A DNA stretch of 64,000 bases from an uncultured Erythrobacter sp. (GTDB taxonomy: Bacteria > Pseudomonadota > Alphaproteobacteria > Sphingomonadales > Sphingomonadaceae), in assembly GCA_947503275.1 (NCBI GenBank), contig CANNCZ010000001.1, positions 992,001 through 1,056,000 on the forward strand, given 5' to 3'. The notes beneath the pieces are model-generated. The model did not search any database. It was not told where the DNA came from and worked only from the letters and a program-made list of their open reading frames with translations. Shown piece by piece: positions 1-8,081 of the stretch. The position numbers and the translations under genes were made by a program. Numbering within the stretch: position 1 is the stretch's first letter; the number at the start of each line of letters is the position of its first letter.

Positions 1-251
1 TTGCCGACCGCTTCCTCAATATGAGCCAGAGCAGTTGTCACATCGGCGCGCAGGGCATCCGAGAAGTCCGCCCCTTCGCGCAGATATCGAACGCTTTCCT
101 CGGTCGTGATGGTGAAGCCCGGAGGCACCGGCAATCCAATACTGGCCATCTCGGCCAGGTTAGCACCCTTGCCGCCGGTGATCGTCTTGTCCTTTTGCCG
201 GGCGTCAGAATGGGGTGCGTTGCCGCCAAAGGTGTAGACCGTATTGCTCAT
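1..251 (-). CDS. ppdK: pyruvate, phosphate dikinase, N-terminal part (runs off the window)
   Basis: The ATG at 249-251 opens a minus-strand frame that stays open to the window edge and encodes about 83 residues. It begins MSNTVYTFGG, followed by TGGKGANLAEM and the GLPVPPGFTIT segment typical of the PPDK/PEP-synthase nucleotide-binding domain. In this family the enzyme interconverts pyruvate, ATP and phosphate with PEP, AMP and pyrophosphate in the cytoplasm. Only the start is present, so the phosphohistidine and PEP/pyruvate domains cannot be checked. It lies 60 bases downstream of glyS on the same strand. Confident from the characteristic N-terminus, although the gene is partial. Confidence 0.9.
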   Translation of the reverse strand, partial: MSNTVYTFGGNAPHSDARQKDKTITGGKGANLAEMASIGLPVPPGFTITTEESVRYLREGADFSDALRADVTTALAHIEEAVG

Positions 252-311
252 GGATAAGCCCTTTTTGGGGTTATGTGCGAGGAAATTTCGTGGTGTGCTG
301 GACGCGCCATC

Positions 312-2543
312 TTAGCCTTCGATCCGGCTGAAATCGGCAACATTGCCAACCGCTTTTGTGAAGCGGGCGAGCAGGTTAAGTCGTGCTTCGCGTTTGGCAG
401 GATCGCTATCATTGACCGTCACATCTTCAAAAAACGCATCGATAGGCGCACGTAAAGTCGCAAGCGCGGCCATCGCATCCTCAAACCGCTCTTCGGTTAC
501 GGCAGAGGCGGCTTTTGGAGCTGCAGCGGCCAGCGCATCGATCAGAGCTTGTTCGGCATTTTCAGGGACGTAGTTAAGTGACGCATCGCCTTGGTCCGAC
601 GCGGTCCATTCCTCTTTCTTGAGGATATTTGCGGCGCGTTTGTAACCTGCGAGGAGGTTTTTGCCGTTATCGGTTTCGATGAAGCTTTGGAGGGCTTTCA
701 CTCTGGCGAGGAGACGGACAAGGTCGTCCTCTCCCCCGAGGGCGAACACCGCGTCGATGAGGTAGTGACGAACTCCTGCTTCGCGTTGTTGAACTTTAAG
801 GCGGTCGATCAAAAACACTGCGAGATCAACATTCGCCCTGGCAATCGCGTCTGAAACAAACTTGGCGTCACTACGAAAAGCAAAGACCACGTCAGCAGTA
901 ACACCATACTCTTCATCTTGATCTGGAAACTCAGGCCAACGATAAACCTCTAAACCGTCTGCTCCCGGTCCGATGCTTGTAAGAAGATAGGCTAAATATG
1001 GCTGATAGGTCTTTTCGGTGGCTATCTCGAAAAGCGCAGACCAACGCACCCTTAGATCAGTATCTTCAATTTGACGCAGAACAGCGATGACTGCTCGCCG
1101 CAATGCAAATGGGTCTTTCGACCCGGTGGGTTTCTCATCAATAACAAAGAAAGACGCGAGTGTATCCAATTTATCTGCCAACGAAACAGCCACGGTCACA
1201 GGAGCAGTCGGCACGTCATCGCCCTGCCCCACCGGCTTGTAGTGATCGCGGATCGCGTTCGAGACCTCCACCGGAAGCCCCTCTTTCGCGGCGTAGTAGC
1301 CGCCCATCAGGCCTTGAAGCTCCGGAAACTCGCCGACCATTTCGGTGACCAAATCGGCCTTGCACAAACGCGCAGCTTGTTCGGCCAAGTCAGGATCGCC
1401 TTTGACAATACCCTCTTCGCACAGCCAACGCGCCAGTTTCGCCACCCGGTCAACCTTATCGGCCACCGTGCCAAGCTTCTCATGAAACGTAATCCGCTCT
1501 AGGCCCTTTGCGTGCTCGGCCAGCGTTTTCTTCTGGTCCAATTCCCAGAAGAACCGCGCATCCGCTAACCGCGCCGCCAGAACCTTGCGGTTGCCATCGA
1601 CCACAACGGCGGGATCGTCCGCCGCGATATTGGCGGTGCAGATGAATGCGTTGGCGAGGCTCGTCGTGCCATCGGGCGCGCGTTGTTCGCACACAAAATA
1701 CTTTTGGTTGACCCGCGCAGTCAGCTGGATCGTCTCTGGCGGAACGTCGAGGAAATCATCCTCAAACCGCCCCAGCAAAGGCACCGGCCATTCGGTCAGA
1801 CCAGCGTTCTCGACCACCAGACCCTCGTCTTCCACCACAGTAAGTCCCACGGCCTTGGCAGCCTTGCGAGCGCCCTCGCGGATAATCCCCGCGCGTTCTT
1901 CATGGTCGACCAGCACGGATGCCGCGCGCAGCGTCTCCGCATAGTCATCCGCGCCAGCAATGGTGATCGGGCCGGTTGAGTGGAAACGGTGCCCCATCGT
2001 ATCACGGCCGCTTGCAAGGCCATCGGTCACACACGGAACAACTTCGCCATCGAGCAGCGCGATAATGCCTGACAAAGGCCGCACCCACTTGGTGCTTTCG
2101 CTGCTGATCGAGGCATCGCCCCAACGCATAGATTTAGGCCAAGAGAAATCGCGAATGATCACCGGGATTGCGGCGGCGAGCAGGTCGGCAACGGCCTGAC
2201 CCGGCCGTTCAATCACCGCAAAATAGGTCTCGCGCCCTTTAACCTCGCGCACTTCTAACTGGTCGCGTGAGACGCCATTCTTGCGGCAGAACCCGTCGAC
2301 CGCCTGATCAGGGGCACCCACAGGAGGCCCCTTTGCCTCATCATGCACAGCGTCTGTTTCCAACGGAAGCCCACCGGCTATCAAAGCCAAACGGCGCGGA
2401 GTGGACCACACCGTCAGATCGCTAACCGACACTCCAGCGGCATCCATCTCACGGCGCAGCAGCTTTTCCAGCTCTGCGCGCGCGCCCTTTTGCATCCGCG
2501 CCGGTATCTCTTCACTGCGCAATTCTAGGAGGAAATCGGCCAT
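312..2543 (-). CDS. glyS: glycyl-tRNA synthetase beta subunit
   Basis: Encodes the beta subunit of the bacterial alpha2-beta2 class II glycyl-tRNA synthetase, which charges tRNA-Gly in the cytoplasm. I chose the ATG at 2543 because the product then starts [17 protein letters not shown], the usual GlyS N-terminus, and because it overlaps the glyQ stop by one base (TAATG). An upstream in-frame ATG at 2579 would add 12 residues without family support. The product is 743 residues, longer than the roughly 690-700 I expect. The extra length sits near residues 500-565, between the ALFEIA and FLIDRLKVQ segments, where base composition drops (see findings). The C-terminal DALRVKALQ/anticodon-binding-like part, ending in NVADFSRIEG, is intact. 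Confidence 0.95.
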   Translation of the reverse strand: MADFLLELRSEEIPARMQKGARAELEKLLRREMDAAGVSVSDLTVWSTPRRLALIAGGLPLETDAVHDEAKGPPVGAPDQAVDGFCRKNGVSRDQLEVREVKGRETYFAVIERPGQAVADLLAAAIPVIIRDFSWPKSMRWGDASISSESTKWVRPLSGIIALLDGEVVPCVTDGLASGRDTMGHRFHSTGPITIAGADDYAETLRAASVLVDHEERAGIIREGARKAAKAVGLTVVEDEGLVVENAGLTEWPVPLLGRFEDDFLDVPPETIQLTARVNQKYFVCEQRAPDGTTSLANAFICTANIAADDPAVVVDGNRKVLAARLADARFFWELDQKKTLAEHAKGLERITFHEKLGTVADKVDRVAKLARWLCEEGIVKGDPDLAEQAARLCKADLVTEMVGEFPELQGLMGGYYAAKEGLPVEVSNAIRDHYKPVGQGDDVPTAPVTVAVSLADKLDTLASFFVIDEKPTGSKDPFALRRAVIAVLRQIEDTDLRVRWSALFEIATEKTYQPYLAYLLTSIGPGADGLEVYRWPEFPDQDEEYGVTADVVFAFRSDAKFVSDAIARANVDLAVFLIDRLKVQQREAGVRHYLIDAVFALGGEDDLVRLLARVKALQSFIETDNGKNLLAGYKRAANILKKEEWTASDQGDASLNYVPENAEQALIDALAAAAPKAASAVTEERFEDAMAALATLRAPIDAFFEDVTVNDSDPAKREARLNLLARFTKAVGNVADFSRIEG

Positions 2544-3475
2544 TATACGAGGCTCCATTCCGGGTAGTCTTTTGCCCATTTTTCTTCATTGAGCTTGGCG
2601 TATGTCTCACAAGATCCCCGCGCCAGATCGCGCACCCGGCCCATGTAGCTCGCGCGTTCCTGTACGCTGATCACGCCGCGCGCCTGAAGGAGGTTGAAGA
2701 TATGGCTGGCCTCGATCGCTTGCTCGTAGGCGGCGATGGGCACGTTATGCGAAAGCGCGTTTTGGCACTCCGCCTCGGCCTTCACGAATAGGTCAAACAG
2801 AGCGTCAGTATCCGCGACTTCAAAGTTCCACTTCGACATCTGGCGCTCATTCTCAAGGAACACGTCGCCGTAGCTCACGCCGTGTTGGTTGAACGCGAGG
2901 TCGTAGACGCTATCGACGCCTTGAATATACATGGCGAGCCGTTCGAGGCCGTAGGTCAGCTCGCCCGCAACAGGTTTGCAATCAAAGCCGCCCATCTGCT
3001 GGAAATAAGTGAACTGGGTGACTTCCATCCCATCGCACCAGACCTCCCAGCCCAGTCCCCACGCGCCGAGCGTCGGCGATTCCCAATCATCCTCCACAAA
3101 GCGGATGTCGTGTTTCAGCGGATCAACCCCAATCGCAGCGAGGCTCTTGAGATAAAGCTCCTGAATATCGGACGGTGATGGTTTCAGGATTACCTGATAT
3201 TGGTAATAGTGTTGGAGGCGATTGGGGTTTTCACCATAACGCCCATCGGTCGGCCTGCGGCAGGGCTGCACAAAGGCGGCATTCCACGGCTCAGGACCAA
3301 GTGCACGCAGGGTCGTTGCGGTGTGAAATGTGCCCGCGCCCATCCGCATGTCATAAGGTTGCAGGATCACACAGCCCGCCGCCGCCCAAAAATCGTGCAG
3401 CGTCAGGATCATGTCCTGAAAAGAACGGGCAGGATCGCGCGCGAGGGTCGGCGTGGCTTGCAGCTGAGTGTCCAT
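2543..3475 (-). CDS. glyQ: glycyl-tRNA synthetase alpha subunit
   Basis: The 310-residue alpha subunit of tetrameric glycyl-tRNA synthetase carries the class II catalytic core that makes glycyl-adenylate. Recognisable segments are [18 protein letters not shown] near the N-terminus, the [19 protein letters not shown] block, and [20 protein letters not shown] with the arginine-rich motif 2. The length matches the family (about 290-310). It is translated just before glyS, with a one-base TAATG overlap, so the two subunits are probably made in a fixed ratio from one transcript. Only about 170 bases separate it from the divergent TraB-like gene, so its promoter should lie there. Confidence 0.97.
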   Translation of the reverse strand: MDTQLQATPTLARDPARSFQDMILTLHDFWAAAGCVILQPYDMRMGAGTFHTATTLRALGPEPWNAAFVQPCRRPTDGRYGENPNRLQHYYQYQVILKPSPSDIQELYLKSLAAIGVDPLKHDIRFVEDDWESPTLGAWGLGWEVWCDGMEVTQFTYFQQMGGFDCKPVAGELTYGLERLAMYIQGVDSVYDLAFNQHGVSYGDVFLENERQMSKWNFEVADTDALFDLFVKAEAECQNALSHNVPIAAYEQAIEASHIFNLLQARGVISVQERASYMGRVRDLARGSCETYAKLNEEKWAKDYPEWSLV

Positions 3476-3644
3476 GCGGCTGCGCTTTGCCCTGCCCCCT
3501 GTGACCCGTCAATGGTGCAGCGCAGCAAGTGCGCTTTGCATCCCCGGTATGGGCCCGATATCAAACGGGCAATTGGGCAATTGCACACGGCTCAGTACGT
3601 GGCTAAACCGTTGAAATGTGATTTATTCGCTAGGGCGGCGACGA

Positions 3645-4655
3645 ATGATAAGACGGCTTGTATCGATACCCGTAATACTGGGCATTATTGCCAGCCCGCT
3701 GCACGCGAGCGGCCTCAAAACACCGCCCGCCATGCCCGATCAGGTCTGTGAGATTGGCGCACTTACGCCGATCGCTGCTCTCGAATTCGAGGCACCGGTG
3801 CAGGATTACGCGCCCTCGCCCGCGATGTGGAAAATCGCGGATGAGGATACGACAATCTATCTGTTCGGCACGTATCACGCTCTGCCAGAGGGGTTTGCTT
3901 GGCGGACAGAGTTGTTCGATCAGGTTGTCGACGATGTCGATGAGCTGGTGATCGAATCCCACGATAGCCCCGATGTCGAAACAGGCGCCGGGATAGACAG
4001 ATCCCAGATCAGGCAGCTGTTTTCAGAAAACCGGCCCGATGTGCCCCTGTCTCAGCGTCTGTCTAAACACAACCGCACCAAGTTTATAAGCCTGCTCGAT
4101 GCCCTTGGTATAATGCGCGAGCGGATCGAAATGGCGCCGCCTTTGATGGCCATGTTCGGGATCGCGATGACAATGAGCCGCGCGCAAGGCTCACAGCGCA
4201 CATTCGGTGTCGAAACGATCCTCAAAGCTGAGTTTGAAAGCAGCGAGCGTCCGATTTCAGGGGTCGAAGACGCGATGCAAGTCTTTGAAAACTTGATTGG
4301 TATTGATGACAGCCAACTGATCCGAGATCTTGATAAAAGCTTGGATGAATGGGGTGGCTGCGACGAAGATGGTCTGACAGGTTTGACCGACAGCGATTGG
4401 TCGTCGCAGCACAATTGGGCCAGGGGTGATCTGGACGACGACCTCACAGAACAGATGACCGAGGACCCTTTTGGCCGCGCATTTTACGATGTGCTGATCG
4501 TGGATCGAAACACGGCTTGGCGGGACTGGGTCGAGTCGCGACTCGAGCGCCCTGGCGACCTTTTGCTGGCGGTTGGAGCCGCTCACATGGAAGGCGATCA
4601 CTCGCTGGTCGTGCTGTTGGAGCAGAGCGGAATTTCCGCTGAGAGAATCCAATAA
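3645..4655 (+). CDS. TraB/GumN family exported protein, copy 1
   Basis: A 336-residue member of the TraB/GumN (PF01963) family, a fold related to metal-dependent erythromycin-esterase/Tiki-type proteases; the substrate of bacterial members is mostly unknown. Two conserved family motifs are visible: LFGTYHALPEG near residue 75 (the GxxH element) and VGAAHMEGDHS near the C-terminus. The start at 3645 gives a positively charged N-terminus (MIRRLVS) and a hydrophobic signal peptide ending near PLHASG; a further upstream ATG at 3618 has no support. It is the most divergent of three paralogues here (the others begin at 7146 and 8082). Export is inferred from the signal peptide. Confidence 0.85.
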   Translation: MIRRLVSIPVILGIIASPLHASGLKTPPAMPDQVCEIGALTPIAALEFEAPVQDYAPSPAMWKIADEDTTIYLFGTYHALPEGFAWRTELFDQVVDDVDELVIESHDSPDVETGAGIDRSQIRQLFSENRPDVPLSQRLSKHNRTKFISLLDALGIMRERIEMAPPLMAMFGIAMTMSRAQGSQRTFGVETILKAEFESSERPISGVEDAMQVFENLIGIDDSQLIRDLDKSLDEWGGCDEDGLTGLTDSDWSSQHNWARGDLDDDLTEQMTEDPFGRAFYDVLIVDRNTAWRDWVESRLERPGDLLLAVGAAHMEGDHSLVVLLEQSGISAERIQ

Positions 4656-4722
4656 ACCACTGATTTCAAATTAAGATTGGACGTGGATTTGCGTGACTTC
4701 GCAGAGCCAATTGTCGCGCCCT

Positions 4723-4773
4723 CATGACCAAATGTCAGGTCATGTTGACATTGTCAGCGACTCGCTACATAAA
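4723..4773 (+). promoter_or_regulatory. candidate promoter with nested inverted repeats upstream of the UrcA gene
   Basis: A perfect -35 hexamer TTGACA (4745-4750) is followed after 17 bases by CATAAA (4768-4773), a plausible sigma-70 type promoter for the gene at 4846. The -35 is embedded in nested repeats. CATGACC (4723-4729) is inverted as GGTCATG (4738-4744). AATGTCA (4731-4737) is inverted as TGACATT (4746-4752). TGACATTGTCA (4746-4756) is itself a perfect palindrome. An operator function is inferred from the position; the binding protein is unknown. Confidence 0.5.
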
Positions 4774-4845
4774 GTAATGGAAACCTGACATAACGGAAGG
4801 TTGATACGACAAAACAACCACTCTTCCTCCCCAGGAGATCACACA

Positions 4846-5205
4846 ATGCGCAAGACAATCCTCACCATCACCGCTGCTGCAACCGCCATCGCCGCACCTG
4901 CCATCGCTCACGCGTCACCGGTCAATGAAACCGAGTTTAATGAGACGGTTGAGCACGACAACCTCGACCTCACCACACAACGCGGCATTGCTCGGCTTGA
5001 TGATCGTGTGCGCACCGAAATTCGCCGTGCATGCGCCAATGGTGGCCGTGATGGCGCATCCGTTCGGCTTGAGCGCGAATGCCGCGCAACCGCCTTCGCA
5101 TCAGCCAAAAGCGAGATCCGTCTCGCCGTTGCCGAAGCCAATGCGGATCGCGTTCGCTTTGCAAACAACTCCGCAGCATCAGACACCGACACTCCCGGTG
5201 CATGA
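4846..5205 (+). CDS. UrcA family protein
   Basis: A 119-residue exported protein that matches the UrcA family, small proteins of unknown function common in sphingomonads and caulobacters. The start at 4846 is set by an AGGAG about eight bases upstream and yields a clean signal peptide (MRKTILTITAAATAIAAPAIAHA). The mature part has the family pattern: an IARLDDRVRTEIRRAC helix, a second cysteine in the EREC segment, and a conserved RATAFASAKSEI stretch. The two cysteines probably form a disulfide in the periplasm. It stands alone, with its own promoter-like sequence upstream. Confidence 0.82.
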   Translation: MRKTILTITAAATAIAAPAIAHASPVNETEFNETVEHDNLDLTTQRGIARLDDRVRTEIRRACANGGRDGASVRLERECRATAFASAKSEIRLAVAEANADRVRFANNSAASDTDTPGA

Positions 5206-5315
5206 TGCTGATCGCCGCTCTCGCCTCTTGGCCAAACCCCAACGGCCGGGACAAGCGAGGGCGGCACCGCCCCTCCCGTCCTCACATTCAACACACCACC
5301 GGAGCACCTTTTGAG

Positions 5316-5705
5316 ATGAACAAGGCAAGTGTCTTTATGGCATCGAGCTCAGTCGGATTTGCCAGCATCGGCGTTGTTCTATTCAGCGCATTGGATGCCA
5401 TTCCTGCTTCGGTTTCTATAGCGGCAGGATTGGTGTCCGTGGCTGCCTGCTGGGTGATGCTGTTCACACGCAACGCCGACGAATACACACGCGGGCTCTG
5501 GACATCTGGTGCAAGCACAGCGTTTGCGATCATGCTCATTCTGTTTCTAGCAATCCCCTTCCTCGAAGGAGTCTATGATGGGTTTAACGATGCCCGCAAC
5601 GGCACCGACGATGCGGAGCGAGATGTCTCTGCCATTCTCACAATCGCTGCCGCTATCGCAGGCTTTTACATCGGTCTGTTCTACAAGCGGTTTTGGGGAG
5701 TTTAA
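5316..5705 (+). CDS. small four-helix membrane protein, first gene of XRE cassette
   Basis: A 129-residue integral membrane protein of no family I can name with certainty. I count four hydrophobic segments, at roughly residues 12-30, 31-50, 66-85 and 105-124. The loop after the second helix carries NADEYTRGLWTSG. A related D-E-aromatic ... LWT pattern recurs in the protein encoded at 5830, which suggests the two are distant paralogues. It opens a tightly packed five-gene unit (5316-7059) ending in an XRE regulator and a larger membrane protein. The start was placed at MNKASVF because the sequence upstream in this frame looks non-coding. Function unknown. Confidence 0.7.
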   Translation: MNKASVFMASSSVGFASIGVVLFSALDAIPASVSIAAGLVSVAACWVMLFTRNADEYTRGLWTSGASTAFAIMLILFLAIPFLEGVYDGFNDARNGTDDAERDVSAILTIAAAIAGFYIGLFYKRFWGV

Positions 5706-5707
5706 GC

Positions 5708-5830
5708 ATGAGCAAGGACATCGAAGCAGGCAACGCATCGCGCGCCACTATCGCGGGCTGGGCCCTCGGTATGATTCCCGCCAAACTCTTTGCAGGGTTT
5801 CACTTCAAACGCCTGCGCGGAGATATTTGA
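5708..5830 (+). CDS. 40-residue microprotein inside the XRE cassette
   Basis: A short open frame, ATG at 5708 to TGA at 5828-5830, encoding MSKDIEAGNASRATIAGWAL and 20 more residues ending KRLRGDI. It has a strong GGGGAG ribosome-binding site at 5695-5700, seven bases before the start. It begins two bases after the preceding stop, and its TGA overlaps the next ATG (TGATG). This precise packing between two membrane-protein genes is the main reason to accept it. The middle (residues 13-31) is moderately hydrophobic with a basic tail, which would fit a membrane-associated peptide. No homologue recognised. Confidence 0.6.
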   Translation: MSKDIEAGNASRATIAGWALGMIPAKLFAGFHFKRLRGDI

Positions 5831-6219
5831 TGGCTTACGACCCAAGTGCACCCGATGAGCAAAGCCGCTCTCATCAACTCAAAATCATGTGGTGGGGACT
5901 TCCCGCCTCGTGGCTTGCTTTGCCGTTTATCATCTTTGCTCCTGATAGCCCAGCAATCGTCAATATATTCGGGGTCTTTGCCGCCACAACAGCTGCGATG
6001 ATGGCGTTCGCTTACAGCTATGATGAGTTCTTTCAGGCCCATCTATGGACAGCATCGCGCTGGGCCATGTCCGGTGTTGGATTGATGATGTTGGTGAGCG
6101 TCTTTCCGGGGTTGAAAGATCTTGAATTGCTCTCGGCTCTCGACCTCACATTGGGTCTCGCGATCATCGTTACCGTCTTTCATACCGCCTTGGCGATCAG
6201 CCGCTGGCGGGACAGGTAG
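5830..6219 (+). CDS. small four-helix membrane protein, third gene of XRE cassette
   Basis: A 129-residue membrane protein with about four hydrophobic helices (residues 18-36, 41-62, 76-96 and 104-122) and a basic C-terminus (SRWRDR). It has the same length as the protein at 5316 and keeps the loop pattern YDEFFQAHLWTAS after the second helix, so a distant duplication is likely. The start overlaps the microprotein stop by one base and has GGAG at 5819-5822 upstream. It is followed after five bases by an XRE regulator. A role as membrane partner or target of that regulator is inference only. Confidence 0.7.
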   Translation: MAYDPSAPDEQSRSHQLKIMWWGLPASWLALPFIIFAPDSPAIVNIFGVFAATTAAMMAFAYSYDEFFQAHLWTASRWAMSGVGLMMLVSVFPGLKDLELLSALDLTLGLAIIVTVFHTALAISRWRDR

Positions 6220-6224
6220 CACCC

Positions 6225-6419
6225 ATGAAGAACCGCCTTAAAGTCCTGCGTGCAGAGCGCGATTGGAGCCAAGCTGAACTGGCGATGCAGCTCGATGTGT
6301 CGCGTCAGGCTGTGAATGCAATTGAGACCGGCAAACACGACCCCTCCCTTCCCCTCGCGTTTCGCATAGCGCGCCTGTTTGAAGCCAATATCGAGGACAT
6401 TTTCGATGACGAAGCCTGA
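6225..6419 (+). CDS. XRE-type helix-turn-helix regulator (short)
   Basis: A 64-residue cytoplasmic DNA-binding protein consisting almost only of an XRE/Cro-like helix-turn-helix. Helix 1 is KNRLKVLRAERD, the turn and recognition helices are WSQAELAMQLDVSRQAVNAIE, and the tail has the conserved PSLPLAFRIARLFEANIEDIF. This subclass is usually encoded beside small membrane proteins and probably acts as a local repressor. It sits five bases after the membrane gene at 5830 and overlaps the next gene, so it is part of the same transcript. The operator is not known; no clear palindrome was found just upstream of 5316. Confidence 0.9.
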   Translation: MKNRLKVLRAERDWSQAELAMQLDVSRQAVNAIETGKHDPSLPLAFRIARLFEANIEDIFDDEA

Positions 6420-7059
6420 TATGATCGACGACTTCTGCGACACTCAGTCTGACACAGTACGGATGGTGAAGATTGGCGTTGCATCGGCCATCTATCTTGC
6501 CTCGCTATGGCTGATAATCGCCGTGCAAAACGATGTACTAAAAGACATGCACCAAGGATGGACACTTGGGCTCATGCTGGTCGCGGCGATCATGGTTATC
6601 ATCATTTCAACGCTTTGGCTCAGTGCGCTTGATATCACATCAAGCAGCGATGAACCCGTTGCACCGCGTACCAGAAGAGCAAGAAACGTCCTTGTTTGGT
6701 CTTGCGTTCTTGGCGCTGCTATCTCGGTAATATTCTACCTATGGCCGGGGGACGATTGGGCGAGCATCGACATGATGAGCAATGGGCCAATTCCTGCCTC
6801 GCTCGCGATCGTCTTGGCCGTGATCTATGTCGTGGGAATGATCTACAGCTGCTTGGGCTGGGCCAAAAACATTGATGAGCATGAGCGCGCATCCATCAAT
6901 GCGGGCTTGTATGGTGCGTTCTTGATCTACGGAATCCTTGCTCCGGCGTGGTGGATTCTTGAGCGCGCATCACTGGTCCCCGATCAAGACCCCATGATTA
7001 TGTACACCCTTGTTCTCACCTTATTTGCTGCAATCTGGACCTACAAACGCGGCACCTAA
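6406..7059 (+). CDS. multi-pass membrane protein coupled to XRE regulator
   Basis: A 217-residue protein with about six hydrophobic segments, the clearest around residues 24-43, 55-75, 100-118, 133-152 and 165-185. A loop reads NIDEHERASINAG, a D-E-x motif comparable with those in the two shorter membrane proteins of the cassette. The start at 6406 overlaps the XRE gene by 14 bases and has GAGGA upstream; an ATG at 6421, just after the XRE stop, is an alternative. The overlap implies translational coupling, as seen with membrane partners of small XRE regulators. No specific family assigned. Confidence 0.7.
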   Translation: MTKPDMIDDFCDTQSDTVRMVKIGVASAIYLASLWLIIAVQNDVLKDMHQGWTLGLMLVAAIMVIIISTLWLSALDITSSSDEPVAPRTRRARNVLVWSCVLGAAISVIFYLWPGDDWASIDMMSNGPIPASLAIVLAVIYVVGMIYSCLGWAKNIDEHERASINAGLYGAFLIYGILAPAWWILERASLVPDQDPMIMYTLVLTLFAAIWTYKRGT

Positions 7060-7145
7060 TTGGCGCGGCCCATCCGTGAGGAAAGCCTCGTTCAACCCAC
7101 TCTCATATTTTGCCACTATATAAGCACCCTCGAAAGGAACTTCTT

Positions 7146-8072
7146 ATGAAACTGCGCTCACTGATTTGCGTTTCTGCTGCATCTATCGCTCTCTTGGCGA
7201 CCACTCCCGCTCTGGCCGATGCGCACACGGAGGCGGCTCCCGCTGCTCAGACTGAACTGCCTAGCGGTCCAGAAGGTCCTGCGCTTTGGAAAGTGTCGGA
7301 TGAAGACACCACAATCTATCTGTTCGGCACCGTCCACGCTCTGTCGCCGGATGTGATGTGGTATGATGCGGAAATTGATGCGGCTTTGGCGTCATCAGAC
7401 ACCGTCGTCACTGAAATCCGCATGGACCCCGCGAGCCAGGCTGAGCTGCAACAGATCGGCATGCAAAAGAGCATGTTCACCGACGGCACCACATTGCGCT
7501 CACTGCTCGATGAGGAGCAAACCGCGGCCTATGAGGGTGCGCTGACGCAATTGGGCATTCCGGCGGCGGCTTTCGATCCGCTGGAACCATGGATGGCGGG
7601 ACTGACACTCAGCGTTTTGCCGCTGTTGCAGCAAGGCTATGATCTGGAATCTGGCGTCGACAAGGTGATCCTGTCGAAAGCTGGTGAAGCAGAACAGGAG
7701 GCTCTTGAAACTGCCGAATTTCAACTCAGCATTTTCGACACTTTGCCTCAAGACGATCAGGTCGAATTCCTGATGGCTGCGGTCGAAGGAATGGACGAAG
7801 TTGGGGCAACGCTCGACTCCATGGTTGCAGAATGGCTCAAAGGCGATGCCGATGCGTTGGCTGCGATAATGAATGAGAATATGGAAGACGGAGATCTGGC
7901 CAAAGCGCTGCTGTATGATCGTAACGCCAATTGGGCCGAGTGGATCGATGCGCGTCTCGACAGCACACCGGGCACCGTCTTTATCGCGGTTGGCGCAGGG
8001 CATCTTGCTGGCGATTTGAGCGTGCAAGACTATCTCGCTCAGCGCGAGATTGTGGTCACGCGGGTCCAGTAA
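7146..8072 (+). CDS. TraB/GumN family exported protein, copy 2
   Basis: A 308-residue exported protein of the TraB/GumN family. A typical signal peptide (MKLRSLICVSAASIALLATT ending at ALADA) precedes the conserved core. LFGTVHALSPD near residue 62 and VGAGHLAGDLS near residue 290 match the two histidine-containing family motifs. AEWIDARLDSTPG corresponds to WVESRLERPGD in copy 1. An AAAGGA ribosome-binding site seven bases upstream supports the start. It is followed after nine bases by a third copy, and the two probably share a transcript. The fold suggests a metal-dependent hydrolase, but no activity can be read from the sequence. Confidence 0.88.
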   Translation: MKLRSLICVSAASIALLATTPALADAHTEAAPAAQTELPSGPEGPALWKVSDEDTTIYLFGTVHALSPDVMWYDAEIDAALASSDTVVTEIRMDPASQAELQQIGMQKSMFTDGTTLRSLLDEEQTAAYEGALTQLGIPAAAFDPLEPWMAGLTLSVLPLLQQGYDLESGVDKVILSKAGEAEQEALETAEFQLSIFDTLPQDDQVEFLMAAVEGMDEVGATLDSMVAEWLKGDADALAAIMNENMEDGDLAKALLYDRNANWAEWIDARLDSTPGTVFIAVGAGHLAGDLSVQDYLAQREIVVTRVQ

Positions 8073-8081
8073 GAAGCATCG

